Shown: positions 25,615-32,866 of the stretch, piece by piece
How positions within the stretch are numbered: position 1 is the stretch's first letter
How the letters are laid out: each line of letters opens with the position of its first letter
DNA from: an uncultured Dorea sp.
Lineage (GTDB): Bacteria > Bacillota > Clostridia > Lachnospirales > Lachnospiraceae
Reading direction: 5' to 3'
Assembly (NCBI GenBank): GCA_910584265.1
Contig: CAJTZE010000031.1
Location: 1-41,210, forward strand
DNA: 41,210 nucleotides
Notes under the pieces: generated by a model
Database searches by the model: none
What the model was told of the DNA's origin: nothing
The model's input: only the letters and a program-made list of their open reading frames with translations
Made by a program: the position numbers and the translations under genes

Positions 25615-27531
25615 TTGACAGGGATAGCCGTAAAAGCGGAAGCGAATAATAACGCCCACATGGCGAAGGACGGCAGTCTATCGTTCAATACAAAAACAGG
25701 AAGGATGTGTGAGACATTGAGAGAACCAGTAAATGTATTGAAAAGTCTTTCAGAAAAAGCAAGCAACAAACAGTACAAGTTCCAAAGACTGTACAGAAAT
25801 CTGTATAATCCGGAGTTCTACCTTCTTGCGTACAAAAATATTAGTCAGTCGCAGGGAAGTATGACGGCAGGTGTAGACGGAAAAAGTCTGGATGGCATGA
25901 GTGAGCGCAGGATAAATGCACTTATTGAAAGCCTGAAAGATTTTAGTTATCAACCGAACCCGGCAAGGCGTGTATATATTGACAAAAAGAACAGTACAAA
26001 AAAGCGTCCGCTGGGGATTCCAGCCACAGAAGATAAGTTGGTGCAAGAGATTGTCAAAATGATTCTTGAAAGTATCTATGAGCCAATGTTTTCAAAATCT
26101 TCACACGGATTCAGACCGAATCGAAGTTGTCACACGGCTCTCCAACAGATTCAAAACCAATTCACGGGAGTGACATGGTTTGTCGAGGGAGATATACACG
26201 CCTGCTTTGACAGCTTTGACCATCATATTATGGTGGAAATTTTAAGGGAACGGATTGAGGATGAGAACTTTCTGGCACTGATATGGAAAATGCTGAAGGC
26301 TGGATATATGGAGCAGTGGCACTATCATTGCAGTTATTCCGGCACTCCGCAAGGTTCCGGGGCAAGTCCGATTCTTGCAAATATTTATCTTTCAAAGATG
26401 GACGAGTTTGCAGAACAGCTAAAGGACAGTTTCGATAAAGGGAACTCACTATATAGCCTTGAATACCAGAGGGCGGCAAGTAAGCTTTACTATATCAGAA
26501 GAAGAAACCGTAGATACTGGACGGAATGGGGAGAACAGGAAAGAAAGGAAGCTCTGAAATTACAAAAAGAAGCACAGGCGAACATGCACAGTGTACCGAG
26601 TAAGAAGGCATGCAACCAAAATTATAAGAGATTATTCTATTGCAGATATGCAGATGATTTTCTGATAGGTGTTATTGGTTCCCATGAAGATGCGGAAAAA
26701 ATCAAGGAAGAATTCCATATATTCTTGAAGACAACCCTTCATCTTGAAATGTCTGATTCAAAAACAAAAATCACACATGGACAAGATAAAGCACGTTTTC
26801 TTGGATATGACATCACGACGGCAAAAAAGCCGGCACTTATGTACGATTCTAAGAACCAACTAAGGAAAACACAAACAGGAACGATAAAGCTATATGCACC
26901 AAAAGATAAGTGGCAGGGCAAACTTTTGGAATATGGGGCATTGGGGATTCGCTATGACGCTAACGGTAAAGAAATATGGGATTCTCACCACAGAGGGAAC
27001 ATGATTCATATGACCGATGTGGAGATTGTGTCACAGGTAAATGCAGAAATACGTGGTATGTACAATTATTATTCCATTGCTAACAATGCGACGGTTATTA
27101 AAAATTTCGCATTCATTTTGGAATACAGCATGTACAAGACTTTTGGACTGAAATATCACAAGAGTGTTTATAAGGTACAGAGAAAATACAGGCATAATGG
27201 AATCTTTATGGTTCCATATAGCACGAAAGCCGGATTGAAATATTGTGAATTCTATCATGGTGGCTTTAAACGAAAGAAATCAGCCTGTAGATATGACCCG
27301 GATTTACTACCAGCTTATGTAAAATATGACAATCCTAATTATCTGCGGACAAGGATTAAAAATGGTGTCTGCGAACTATGTGGAAGTCGCACAGAAGATA
27401 TTCGTATGCACCATATAAAATCATTGAAATCAATTAAAGCGGATAGTGAATGGAACAAACTAATGTTGGCTAAGCGTAGGAAAACGCTTGCAGTCTGCCC
27501 AGACTGTTATGCCACAATAACAAATAGCTGA
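25615..27531 (+). CDS. ltrA: Group II intron reverse transcriptase/maturase
   Basis: A 638-residue intron-encoded protein (start uncertain; TTG 25615, ATG 25660 or ATG 25708; homologues usually begin near MCETLREPVNVL at 25708). The RT domain has RPLGIPATEDKLVQEIVKMILE, HGFRPNRSCHTAL, FVEGDIHACFDSFDHH, GTPQGSGASPILANIYL and the active-site YADD in FYCRYADDFLIG. A maturase (X) domain follows. The C-terminus is a zinc-coordinating HNH-type endonuclease region, CELCG ... MHHIKSLK ... CPDCY. It assists splicing of the host RNA and copies the intron into new DNA targets. All catalytic motifs look intact. I use the symbol ltrA only in its generic sense. Confidence 0.95.
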   Translation: MTGIAVKAEANNNAHMAKDGSLSFNTKTGRMCETLREPVNVLKSLSEKASNKQYKFQRLYRNLYNPEFYLLAYKNISQSQGSMTAGVDGKSLDGMSERRINALIESLKDFSYQPNPARRVYIDKKNSTKKRPLGIPATEDKLVQEIVKMILESIYEPMFSKSSHGFRPNRSCHTALQQIQNQFTGVTWFVEGDIHACFDSFDHHIMVEILRERIEDENFLALIWKMLKAGYMEQWHYHCSYSGTPQGSGASPILANIYLSKMDEFAEQLKDSFDKGNSLYSLEYQRAASKLYYIRRRNRRYWTEWGEQERKEALKLQKEAQANMHSVPSKKACNQNYKRLFYCRYADDFLIGVIGSHEDAEKIKEEFHIFLKTTLHLEMSDSKTKITHGQDKARFLGYDITTAKKPALMYDSKNQLRKTQTGTIKLYAPKDKWQGKLLEYGALGIRYDANGKEIWDSHHRGNMIHMTDVEIVSQVNAEIRGMYNYYSIANNATVIKNFAFILEYSMYKTFGLKYHKSVYKVQRKYRHNGIFMVPYSTKAGLKYCEFYHGGFKRKKSACRYDPDLLPAYVKYDNPNYLRTRIKNGVCELCGSRTEDIRMHHIKSLKSIKADSEWNKLMLAKRRKTLAVCPDCYATITNS

Positions 27532-27549
27532 AAGACTATGATAGATGGG

Positions 27550-27583
27550 GAGCCGTATACATCGAGAGGTGTAAGTACGGTTC
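27550..27583 (+). ncRNA. Group II intron domain V
   Basis: A 34-nt hairpin that begins GAGCCGTAT and ends GTACGGTTC, with a GAGA-like tetraloop around 27564-27567. It has the length, bulge layout and 5'-AGC triad of the catalytic core of group II introns. It lies 19 bases after the stop codon of the maturase. Confidence 0.95.
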
Positions 27584-27644
27584 TGGGGCGAGGCTATGGA
27601 AACCTGCTATGGAGACATAGCAAGGCGCTATAGTCTTAGCCTAC

Positions 27645-28172
27645 AACATTCAGCGGGAGGACATCCTGCCAAGCGAAAAGGCAAAGGCATATCGGATGAA
27701 ATACGAAGCGATGCGGCACCAGGGAAAGAAGTCCGGGAAAACAACGCTTGATGAAATCGGGGAGATTGTAGGAGAGAATGCCAAAAAGGTTCAGCGGTAT
27801 ATTTGGCTTTCAAGGCTTTCAGAAGGGCTGCTTGATATGGTAGACCACAAGAAACTTGGATTTTCACAGGGGGTAGATATTTCTTTTCTGGCAGAAGAAG
27901 CACAGTGGTGGGTACAGACTTTTGTAGAAGAACAAGAGTGTACGGTAAGCACAGTACAATCTGCTAAGATCAAGGAATATGGGAAAAGCGGAGAACTGAC
28001 TCCTTCAATGGTGAAATTGATATTAACGGAAAATAAGCCGAAAGAACGGAAAATTTTATTGAGGCCGGATAAAATAAACCGCTATTTTACGGAGGACTGC
28101 AGTAATGAGGAAATAGAGGATATTATTTTGAAGCTATTGGATGAGTGGAAGAAAGGGCAGGGAGCAGAATAG
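27645..28172 (+). CDS. parB: ParB, exon 2
   Basis: The last 175 codons of ParB, entered in frame from exon 1 at AACATTCAG. It has the helix-turn-helix KazN-type core TLDEIGEIVGENAKKVQRYIWLSRLSEGLLDMVDHKKLGFSQGVDISFL, then a C-terminal part with VQTFVEEQECTVSTVQSAKIKEYGKSGELTPSMVKLIL and KINRYFTEDCSNEEIEDIILKLLDEWKKGQ. The total spliced protein is 294 residues, normal for plasmid and ICE ParB. It would bind centromere-like parS sites and stimulate ParA. The stop precedes the replication gene by one base. Confidence 0.88.
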   Translation, partial: NIQREDILPSEKAKAYRMKYEAMRHQGKKSGKTTLDEIGEIVGENAKKVQRYIWLSRLSEGLLDMVDHKKLGFSQGVDISFLAEEAQWWVQTFVEEQECTVSTVQSAKIKEYGKSGELTPSMVKLILTENKPKERKILLRPDKINRYFTEDCSNEEIEDIILKLLDEWKKGQGAE

Positions 28173-28173
28173 A

Positions 28174-29280
28174 TTGGATAAAAGACAGAAATTTGATTAT
28201 TATTATGGCGTGGAAGCAGAACAGTTTTCTTTCTACAGAGTGCCGAGGCTGCTGATTAAGGACAAGCGGTTTAAAGGATTATCAAGTGATGCGAAGCTCC
28301 TTTATGGCCTGATGCTTGACCGGATGGCATTGTCCATGAAAAATGGCTGGCTGGATGAGGAAAACAGGGCATATATCATTTATGCCGTAGATACGATGTC
28401 AGAAGATCTGGGATGTTCTAAGCCGACCTGCACGAAAGTGATTAAGGAGCTGGATTCGGATAACGGTATTGGTTTGATTGAGAAGAAGCGGAGGGGGCTG
28501 GGCAAACCGGATATCATCTATGTGAAGAACTTCGCCTCATTCCCGGAGGGAGAAGGCGGAAAAGAGCCTGCAAACGCTGATGTTTCAACAGAGGTAAAAG
28601 ATTTTAATTTCCAAAAGCAAAAAACTTTAACTTCTGGAAGTAAAGAAATTGAATCTCCAGAAATAAAAGATTTTGATTTCCAGAAATTAAAAAATTTAAC
28701 TTCTGGAAGTAAAAAAACTGAACTTCAAGAAGTTAAAGATTTTTGCCCTAATTATAACAATAATAACTATAACAATCAGAACTATACGGATATGAATTAT
28801 ATCAATCCTATCAATCAATCTGGAGATGACAGGATTGACGGAAGCAAAAAGCATTCTCCGGAGTGCAGTGGAGCTGATGCGGTCAGTATGACTGACGGAG
28901 TAAATGAATATATAGAGTTAATCAGGAACAACCTAGAGTATGACCATCACACGAAGTATGACGGATATGGGGACAGGGAGATTTTTGAAGAGATTTACGA
29001 AACGGTGTGTGATGTTGTGTGTGTAAGGCGCAGTATAATCCGGATTAATGGGGAGGACTATCCCTATGAGTTTGTAAAATCCCGTTTTCTGAAGCTTAAC
29101 AATGGGCATGTGGAATATGTGATGGAGTGTATGAAGAAGACTACGACGAAAATCACGAATATCAGGTCATATCTGATTACGGCGCTTTACAACGCGCCAT
29201 CAACAATGAGCCACTATTACCAGCAGGAGGTACAGCATGATTTGTATGGCGGAGGATGGGAAGAAAGTGGGAATGGATAG
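28174..29280 (+). CDS. RepA_N-type replication initiator with DUF6017-like C-terminus
   Basis: A 368-residue protein. The N-terminal initiator domain (about residues 1-130) reads KFDYYYGVEAEQFSFYRVPRLLIKDKRFKGLSSDAKLLYGLMLDRMALSMKNGWLDEENRAYIIYAVDTMSEDLGCSKPTCTKVIKEL, the RepA_N signature. An asparagine-rich low-complexity linker carries a 23-residue repeat (KDFxFQKxKxLTSGSKxxExxE, twice). The C-terminal domain (YDGYGDREIFEEIYETVCDVVCVRRSIIRINGEDYPYEFVKSRFLKL...) fits DUF6017. It should start replication of the excised element. The TTG at 28174 is behind AGGGAGC and two bases after the parB stop; an ATG at 28141 overlaps parB. Confidence 0.88.
   Translation: MDKRQKFDYYYGVEAEQFSFYRVPRLLIKDKRFKGLSSDAKLLYGLMLDRMALSMKNGWLDEENRAYIIYAVDTMSEDLGCSKPTCTKVIKELDSDNGIGLIEKKRRGLGKPDIIYVKNFASFPEGEGGKEPANADVSTEVKDFNFQKQKTLTSGSKEIESPEIKDFDFQKLKNLTSGSKKTELQEVKDFCPNYNNNNYNNQNYTDMNYINPINQSGDDRIDGSKKHSPECSGADAVSMTDGVNEYIELIRNNLEYDHHTKYDGYGDREIFEEIYETVCDVVCVRRSIIRINGEDYPYEFVKSRFLKLNNGHVEYVMECMKKTTTKITNIRSYLITALYNAPSTMSHYYQQEVQHDLYGGGWEESGNG
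28597..28743 (+). repeat. 69-bp tandem repeats inside the replication gene
   Basis: Two consecutive 69-bp units (28597-28665 and 28666-28734) plus a nine-base partial third, in phase with the reading frame, share AACTTCTGGAAGTAAA and AAAGATTTT blocks. The RepA_N plasmid family is known to place its origin in the middle of the rep gene with such repeats (iteron-like), so this may be the replication origin as well as a linker. Confidence 0.6.
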
Positions 29281-29330
29281 CTAAAGAAAATGTGATTACA
29301 GAGACGTCGGGCTGTAAAAAATAATAATCA

Positions 29331-29359
29331 ACTTTTGGACAAAATGTCCAGAAGCGGCA
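29331..29359 (+). repeat. 29-bp repeat with dyad, copy 1
   Basis: The segment holds the perfect dyad TGGACAAAATGTCCA flanked by ACTTT and GAAGCGGCA. It recurs with one mismatch at 30087-30115. The interval 29281-29608 contains no convincing gene besides this repeat; fragments of reading frame there have no start or ribosome binding site. Confidence 0.6.
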
Positions 29360-29608
29360 CAGAAAATTTGTGGTTGAAAACAGCGTACCCGATGTGGCAG
29401 ATACAGGGCAACTGGAATGTGCGACGACAGAGCAGGAGCGTGAATACTTGAAAATACCGATATTTTCTGTCGTTGTACATGGAAGGCGGCAGGGCAAGTG
29501 TCAGCGCGCCAGATAGAAGCGACAGCATGGAACCTATGTGCCTCACAGGAAGAATACGGTAAATGTTTTAACTATGTCAATACAAACGGGAAAAGGGAGG
29601 GATTTGTC

Positions 29609-29989
29609 ATGAAAAAAGTGTATGTCACGGAAGAAGAACGGATAAGTTGCAGGAAAGTAATGGAAGCATTTTCGGAAATGTATGAAGAACAGGATATTAT
29701 TGTGGTGGAGGCAGGGAACTATGGTTTTGTGAGGCTTCAATGGCTTCGTGAAAGAGAGTTTGAAATCGCAAGGGTTTATTCAGACAGCGGGGAACTGTTT
29801 GACGATTTATGGGAAATCTGGTTTGATTACCATGTACTTATGCCGGTGCTTGGAACTTCGGCTGTGGAGCTGGATTATGAAGAAATATTCAGGCTTCTGC
29901 CCGAAGACAAACAGGAGGAACTGGTGAGAAAGAGAGAGTATTTTCAATCCTTATGTGGGGATACAATAAAACAGGCAAACACGCAATAG
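29609..29989 (+). CDS. Small protein of unknown function in the element
   Basis: A 126-residue acidic protein: MKKVYVTEEERISCRKVMEAFSEMYEEQDIIVVEAGNYGFVRLQWLREREFEIARVYSDSGELFDDLWEIWFDYHVLMPVLGTSAVELDYEEIFRLLPEDKQEELVRKREYFQSLC. It has no membrane segment and no motif I can assign. The ATG at 29609 has a GGGAGG ribosome binding site at 29595-29600. Codon use fits the element. It sits between the replication gene and the XRE regulator, with the dyad repeats on both sides, so it may be a regulated accessory protein of replication. The role is not known. Confidence 0.6.
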   Translation: MKKVYVTEEERISCRKVMEAFSEMYEEQDIIVVEAGNYGFVRLQWLREREFEIARVYSDSGELFDDLWEIWFDYHVLMPVLGTSAVELDYEEIFRLLPEDKQEELVRKREYFQSLCGDTIKQANTQ

Positions 29990-30086
29990 ATAATGTTTAG
30001 GGCAGTTACAGGACGCAGGAAGCGGATTGTAACTGTTTTTATGTATAGACTGCAGCCGGTTTTACGTGCAGCCTGAACATTATCTG

Positions 30087-30115
30087 ACTTTTGGACAAAA
30101 TGTCCAGAAGTGGCA
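30087..30115 (+). repeat. 29-bp repeat with dyad, copy 2
   Basis: This copy carries the same TGGACAAAATGTCCA dyad as at 29331-29359 (one mismatch over 29 bases, T for C). It lies about 25 bases upstream of the XRE gene start, a position fitting an operator or promoter-linked control site. Confidence 0.6.
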
Positions 30116-30140
30116 TTAAAGTAATGGAAAGGAATATATT

Positions 30141-30497
30141 TTGGGGAAATATGCAGAATCAGGGAATCTGATTGAATTGGGAAACCGTCTCCGTAACCGC
30201 AGGACAGAGCTTCATTTGTCCCAGGAAACTGTTGCTGAAAAAGCGGAGATCAGCACAAATACAGTCAGCCGTATTGAGGGCGGGCAGACGGCAATGTCCA
30301 TAGAGATATTTATAAAACTGGTGGATGTGCTTGATGCGGATATCAATAAGCTACTGGATGGGATTGTTATGGTGGTGGGAAAAGAAGGGAGGTTTCAGAA
30401 TGTATTTTATCATATCAGCCATCTGAAAGAATGTGAACAGACCGTGGTGTTAAGAACAATGGAAGCGCTGGTAGAGGAACTCAGGAAATGCGGATAG
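30141..30497 (+). CDS. XRE-family transcriptional regulator
   Basis: A 118-residue protein. The N-terminal HTH_3 domain (about residues 10-65) reads LIELGNRLRNRRTELHLSQETVAEKAEISTNTVSRIEGGQTAMSIEIFIKLVDVLDADINKLL; the rest is a short helical tail. It starts at a TTG behind ATGGAAAGGAAT, and the dyad repeat (30087) is immediately upstream. It is a likely repressor of the replication or conjugation genes of this element. It is followed after 140 bp by TnpV. Confidence 0.85.
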   Translation: MGKYAESGNLIELGNRLRNRRTELHLSQETVAEKAEISTNTVSRIEGGQTAMSIEIFIKLVDVLDADINKLLDGIVMVVGKEGRFQNVFYHISHLKECEQTVVLRTMEALVEELRKCG

Positions 30498-30640
30498 CAT
30501 ATTTGACGGTTCATACGGCAAAAGGATACCGCTTTTTGGGAAGAGTGAAGCAAATGGTAAAAAACTGTTGTAAAAAGGTGTAGTATATGCAACAATAAAT
30601 TTAGCAAATTAACGCAATAAAGTAAAAGGGGGAATTGTAG

Positions 30641-30982
30641 ATGGAACTGACCTATCATCGTAAAGGAGATTATCTGTTTCCGAATCTGGTGTTAGAAGAA
30701 AAGGATATAACAATTGGAAAATATGGGATGCTGAGACGGACATTTCTGAAAGAACATAAAAAAGGATGGTATCAGAGTATGTTGCTGAGCGAGAAGTTGG
30801 ATCAGCATTTGGTTCGGATTGAAAAAGCGGCAGATAAACGGATTGATGTATTGATGCAGGGACTGGTGAAAAAAAATCCGGCGCCCGATAAGGAGACGGC
30901 ACAGTTGTTATGGGCAGCACATATGAATGGGCTAAAGGAAATGGCAGAGGAGATTGTTTTGAAGGAATTGGTATATTGTTAA
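30641..30982 (+). CDS. TnpV-like transposon protein (copy 2)
   Basis: A 113-residue TnpV family protein: MELTYHRKGDYLFPNLVLEEKDITIGKYGMLRRTFLKEHKKGWYQSMLLSEKLDQHLVRIEKAADKRIDVLMQGLVKKNPAPDKETAQLLWAAHMNGLKEMAEEIVLKELVYC. It is related to, but clearly distinct from, the protein at 2326-2700, sharing the spacing of GDYLFPxL, IGKYGxLR, HLxxxxxxAxxR and EEIVxxExxY. The ribosome binding site is AAGGGGGAA. The two copies belong to two different integrated regions of this chromosome, so recent exchange between them is not indicated. The role is unknown. Confidence 0.75.
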   Translation: MELTYHRKGDYLFPNLVLEEKDITIGKYGMLRRTFLKEHKKGWYQSMLLSEKLDQHLVRIEKAADKRIDVLMQGLVKKNPAPDKETAQLLWAAHMNGLKEMAEEIVLKELVYC

Positions 30983-31012
30983 AACAGAGTATCTGAAAGA
31001 TTTCTGAATTAT

Positions 31013-31056
31013 AAAAAATCCCCATCCACATAACAGGGAAAGCTGTGGATGGGGGA
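31013..31056 (-). terminator. Terminator for minus-strand toxin-like operon
   Basis: TCCCCATCCACA (31019-31030) pairs with TGTGGATGGGGGA (31044-31056) as a 12-bp stem. On the minus strand it is followed by TTTTTT (complement of 31013-31018). It ends the GNAT gene transcript and also separates it from TnpV. Confidence 0.75.
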
Positions 31057-31079
31057 AATAGACATGTTTCGTACAAATC

Positions 31080-31691
31080 TTAAATAAATTTTAAAAGCTG
31101 GTTTAACCGATGTGGTTCCCCGTCATGCACAGGCGTTGTAGTGCGCACATCAAACATTTTAAATTTGTTCCGGCTATAGAAGTCCATGAGAAATCTGTTA
31201 TTTTCACATTCAAGAAATTCCATCACGCCGCCAACGGAATATCTCAGCCCCTGAATGGCTTCCAATGCAAATTCGAGAAGGACGGAACCATCGATGCGTT
31301 TTTCGCGTGGAAGGGAATAATTTTTCCCCAACTGTGCGATCAGATATGCGGCGGTAGTATAGGAACCGGTATTTTCATCTAAAATACTGACTCTTGCCAG
31401 TTTTTTTGCCATTGTCCTGCTGATATTAGTAGCATTGACGGAAATAGGTTTTACGGCAAGCGAAAAATATCCTGCGATAGAGGCGTCGCCCGCATTGAAA
31501 ACCAGATAGGTTACAGACTGGTCTTTTTTTGTAAAATCTATTGCGTTGTGTATCAGAAAATGTTCAACATCCGGATTATTCGGACAGGAAAAATCGGAGA
31601 GCAGTTCATAAAGACTGTCCTCTCCGATATAAGTTGGTCTGTCTTTATCCAAATATGCCCGAATGTTGACTGTGAAATACTGTTCAGACAT
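31080..31691 (-). CDS. GNAT-fold protein, candidate toxin of a toxin-antitoxin pair
   Basis: A 203-residue protein with a GNAT-type beta-strand/helix pattern: SVTYLVFNAGDASIAGYFSLAVKPISV, then a region beginning KLARVSILDENTGSYTTAAYLIAQLGKNYSLPREKRIDGSVLLEFALEAIQGLRYSVGGVMEFLECENNRFLMDFYSRNKFKMF. The C-terminal LECE...FYSRNKFKMFD is the usual end of the acetyltransferase fold (the YxxxGF-like region). It overlaps the upstream small gene by eight bases. A pair of a small basic protein and a GNAT fits a TacAT-type system, but the acetyl-CoA motif is only partly visible (RxxGxA is not clear), so the toxin call is inference. Confidence 0.6.
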   Translation of the reverse strand: MSEQYFTVNIRAYLDKDRPTYIGEDSLYELLSDFSCPNNPDVEHFLIHNAIDFTKKDQSVTYLVFNAGDASIAGYFSLAVKPISVNATNISRTMAKKLARVSILDENTGSYTTAAYLIAQLGKNYSLPREKRIDGSVLLEFALEAIQGLRYSVGGVMEFLECENNRFLMDFYSRNKFKMFDVRTTTPVHDGEPHRLNQLLKFI

Positions 31692-31869
31692 TTGCTTTTT
31701 TCCTTTTTGCCATAAGAGCTAAGATTTCATTGGAATCAGTCAACTGACGTCCGGGAAGTGTCCGCTTTGGTGTACGGTCATATTCTGCCTCTTCAATAGC
31801 CGCAACAAACCGCTCGACACTCTCTGGATTGGATATAACAAAATTATGGGTGATGCTTGAAGTAGCCAT
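31684..31869 (-). CDS. Small antitoxin-like partner of the GNAT protein
   Basis: A 61-residue protein (MATSSITHNFVISNPESVERFVAAIEEAEYDRTPKRTLPGRQLTDSNEILALMAKRKKANV). The beginning has a strand and an SVERF helix similar to other short antitoxins; the rest is a flexible, charged tail. The start at 31869 has a perfect AAGGAGGTGTTATC site; the frame extends 12 codons further without a start signal. It overlaps the GNAT gene by eight bases. Size, order and coupling suggest a neutralising antitoxin, but no recognisable DNA-binding motif is visible. Confidence 0.6.
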   Translation of the reverse strand: MATSSITHNFVISNPESVERFVAAIEEAEYDRTPKRTLPGRQLTDSNEILALMAKRKKANV

Positions 31870-31958
31870 GATAACACCTCCTTCAATAGTATGTGCAGCT
31901 TTCAAAAAAAGCTGCTATCTGATTCACTTATATTATAAGCGTTCAGTGGGATGAAATC

Positions 31959-31981
31959 AACAGGATTTTAAAAATCCTGTT
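31959..31981. promoter_or_regulatory. 23-bp perfect palindrome between mobC and the antitoxin gene
   Basis: Arms AACAGGATTTT and AAAATCCTGTT flank a single A at 31970. It lies about 90 bases upstream of the antitoxin start and 40 bases downstream of mobC (both minus strand). It could be an operator for autoregulation of the pair or the mobC terminator; on either strand only a short T run follows. Confidence 0.55.
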
Positions 31982-32023
31982 TGGAGCGTTTGGAGAAAAG
32001 TGGAGGATGGCCACACCTTTCGG

Positions 32024-32407
32024 TTACAGTTTTCGTATCTGCTGAAAATCCCCTGCCATTTTCAGTACTTTTTCTTTCATCTTAAAAATTTCAGAAAGGT
32101 TTTGACCGATTGCTTTCCTCATTTCCTGAGAATGGATGCCTCCAGTATTGAAATGGCGGGCAATCTGATTAAGGTTATTGCCGATCTTCCCAAATTCTGA
32201 AATAAGTTTCTTTAGTTCCGGCATATCTGCCACAAGTTCATATTTTGCAATGACTTTTCCCCTTATTAACTGACGGCGTATGTATTCAGAGAGCGACAGA
32301 CCGGCGGCTTTTGCATTTTCCGATATGATTTCGTACTGGACATCTGTGAGCCGGAGGTTGATATGGTGTGTGTAGGTTATTTCTGGTTCTTTTCTTGGTC
32401 TTGCCAT
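32024..32407 (-). CDS. mobC: MobC-family relaxosome protein
   Basis: A 127-residue protein with an N-terminal ribbon-helix-helix motif (HINLRLTDVQYEIISENAKAAGLSLSEYIRRQLIRGKVI) and the C-terminal MobC region (LKKLISEFGKIGNNLNQIARHFNTGGIHSQEMRKAIGQNLSEIFKMKEKVLKM). MobC proteins bind oriT and help the relaxase nick DNA. The ATG at 32407 has AGAAAGGAATTTT; an upstream frame extension is not coding. The relaxase gene that normally follows is missing: downstream there is only about 24 bp of possible start (GTGGCCATCCTC) and then the palindrome and the antitoxin gene. A strong oriT candidate lies directly upstream. Confidence 0.88.
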   Translation of the reverse strand: MARPRKEPEITYTHHINLRLTDVQYEIISENAKAAGLSLSEYIRRQLIRGKVIAKYELVADMPELKKLISEFGKIGNNLNQIARHFNTGGIHSQEMRKAIGQNLSEIFKMKEKVLKMAGDFQQIRKL

Positions 32408-32484
32408 AAAATTCCTTTCTGTAAAAATGTATTTATATATAAGCCGATTTGGAAACATACATGGGTAACAGAAAAAACATTTTA

Positions 32485-32690
32485 TAAAAAATCTTTGGAT
32501 TTTTTGTGTTAGCAATATCACGCTGCGACTGTTTTGACAGGAGCCAATCAGCAAATTTTTCAAAATTTGCGTTAATCGAGGGTATGGGGAGCGAAATCCC
32601 CATCAAGTTTGCTGGTATGCAGAAATCCCCAAATGGGGTTTCTGTAATACACGGCGAATCTTGCTTTCCCCTTATCCCGAATTTCGGGAT
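32485..32690. other. Candidate origin of transfer (oriT): cluster of hairpins
   Basis: Five inverted repeats fill this 206-bp stretch next to mobC: AAAAAATC/GATTTTTT (about 32485-32504); GCAAATTTT/AAAATTTGC (32551-32570); ATGGGGA/TCCCCAT (32584-32603); AGAAATCCCC/GGGGTTTCT with one bulge (32621-32643); and ATCCCGAA/TTCGGGAT (32674-32690). A cluster of dyads adjacent to mobC on the divergent side is the usual layout of a MobC-type oriT. The whole interval 32408-32866 has no convincing gene; a frame of 84 codons (32506-32760) runs straight through these dyads and has no ribosome binding site. Confidence 0.6.
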
Positions 32691-32788
32691 AGAGCTTATT
32701 CGAGAAATACCACTATGCGTTTTGAATTATTCATCTAATAAAAGTATCTCAGGTTATTAGTGTTGTGGGAAAATTATATTTTATTAAA

Positions 32789-32800
32789 TAACAAGTGTTA
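32789..32800. promoter_or_regulatory. Candidate BlaI-type operator
   Basis: The dyad TAACAAGTGTTA lies about 65 bases upstream of the BlaI-like gene, in an A+T-rich region, with a similar TAATAACA/TATTAACC segment just downstream. BlaI/MecI-type operators are TACA/TGTA dyads, so this is only a partial resemblance. Confidence 0.35.
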
Positions 32801-32866
32801 ACTAATAACAAATATTAACCGATATATAATTAGAAATTAAAAATGAAAACGAGAGAGGTGGGAAAG

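Larger units (their letters stand above)
25040..27644 (+). mobile_element. Group II intron with maturase, inserted in parB
   Basis: The 5' end is GTGCGCCC, matching the GUGYG consensus. The 3' end is CTAC just before the second parB exon, and domain VI lies at about 27590-27640. Domain V is an exact-length 34-nt hairpin at 27550-27583 that begins GAGCCGTAT and ends GTACGGTTC, with the catalytic AGC triad. The region 25052-25600 has no gene; it holds ribozyme domains I-III. The protein frame is within domain IV. The ends join parB in frame, so the intron is probably functional. Length is 2605 bases. Confidence 0.93.

Noticed and set aside
32506..32760. 84-codon frame between mobC and the BlaI-like gene
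   Set aside because: It runs through the hairpin array and has no ribosome binding site; the sequence reflects palindromes rather than codons.
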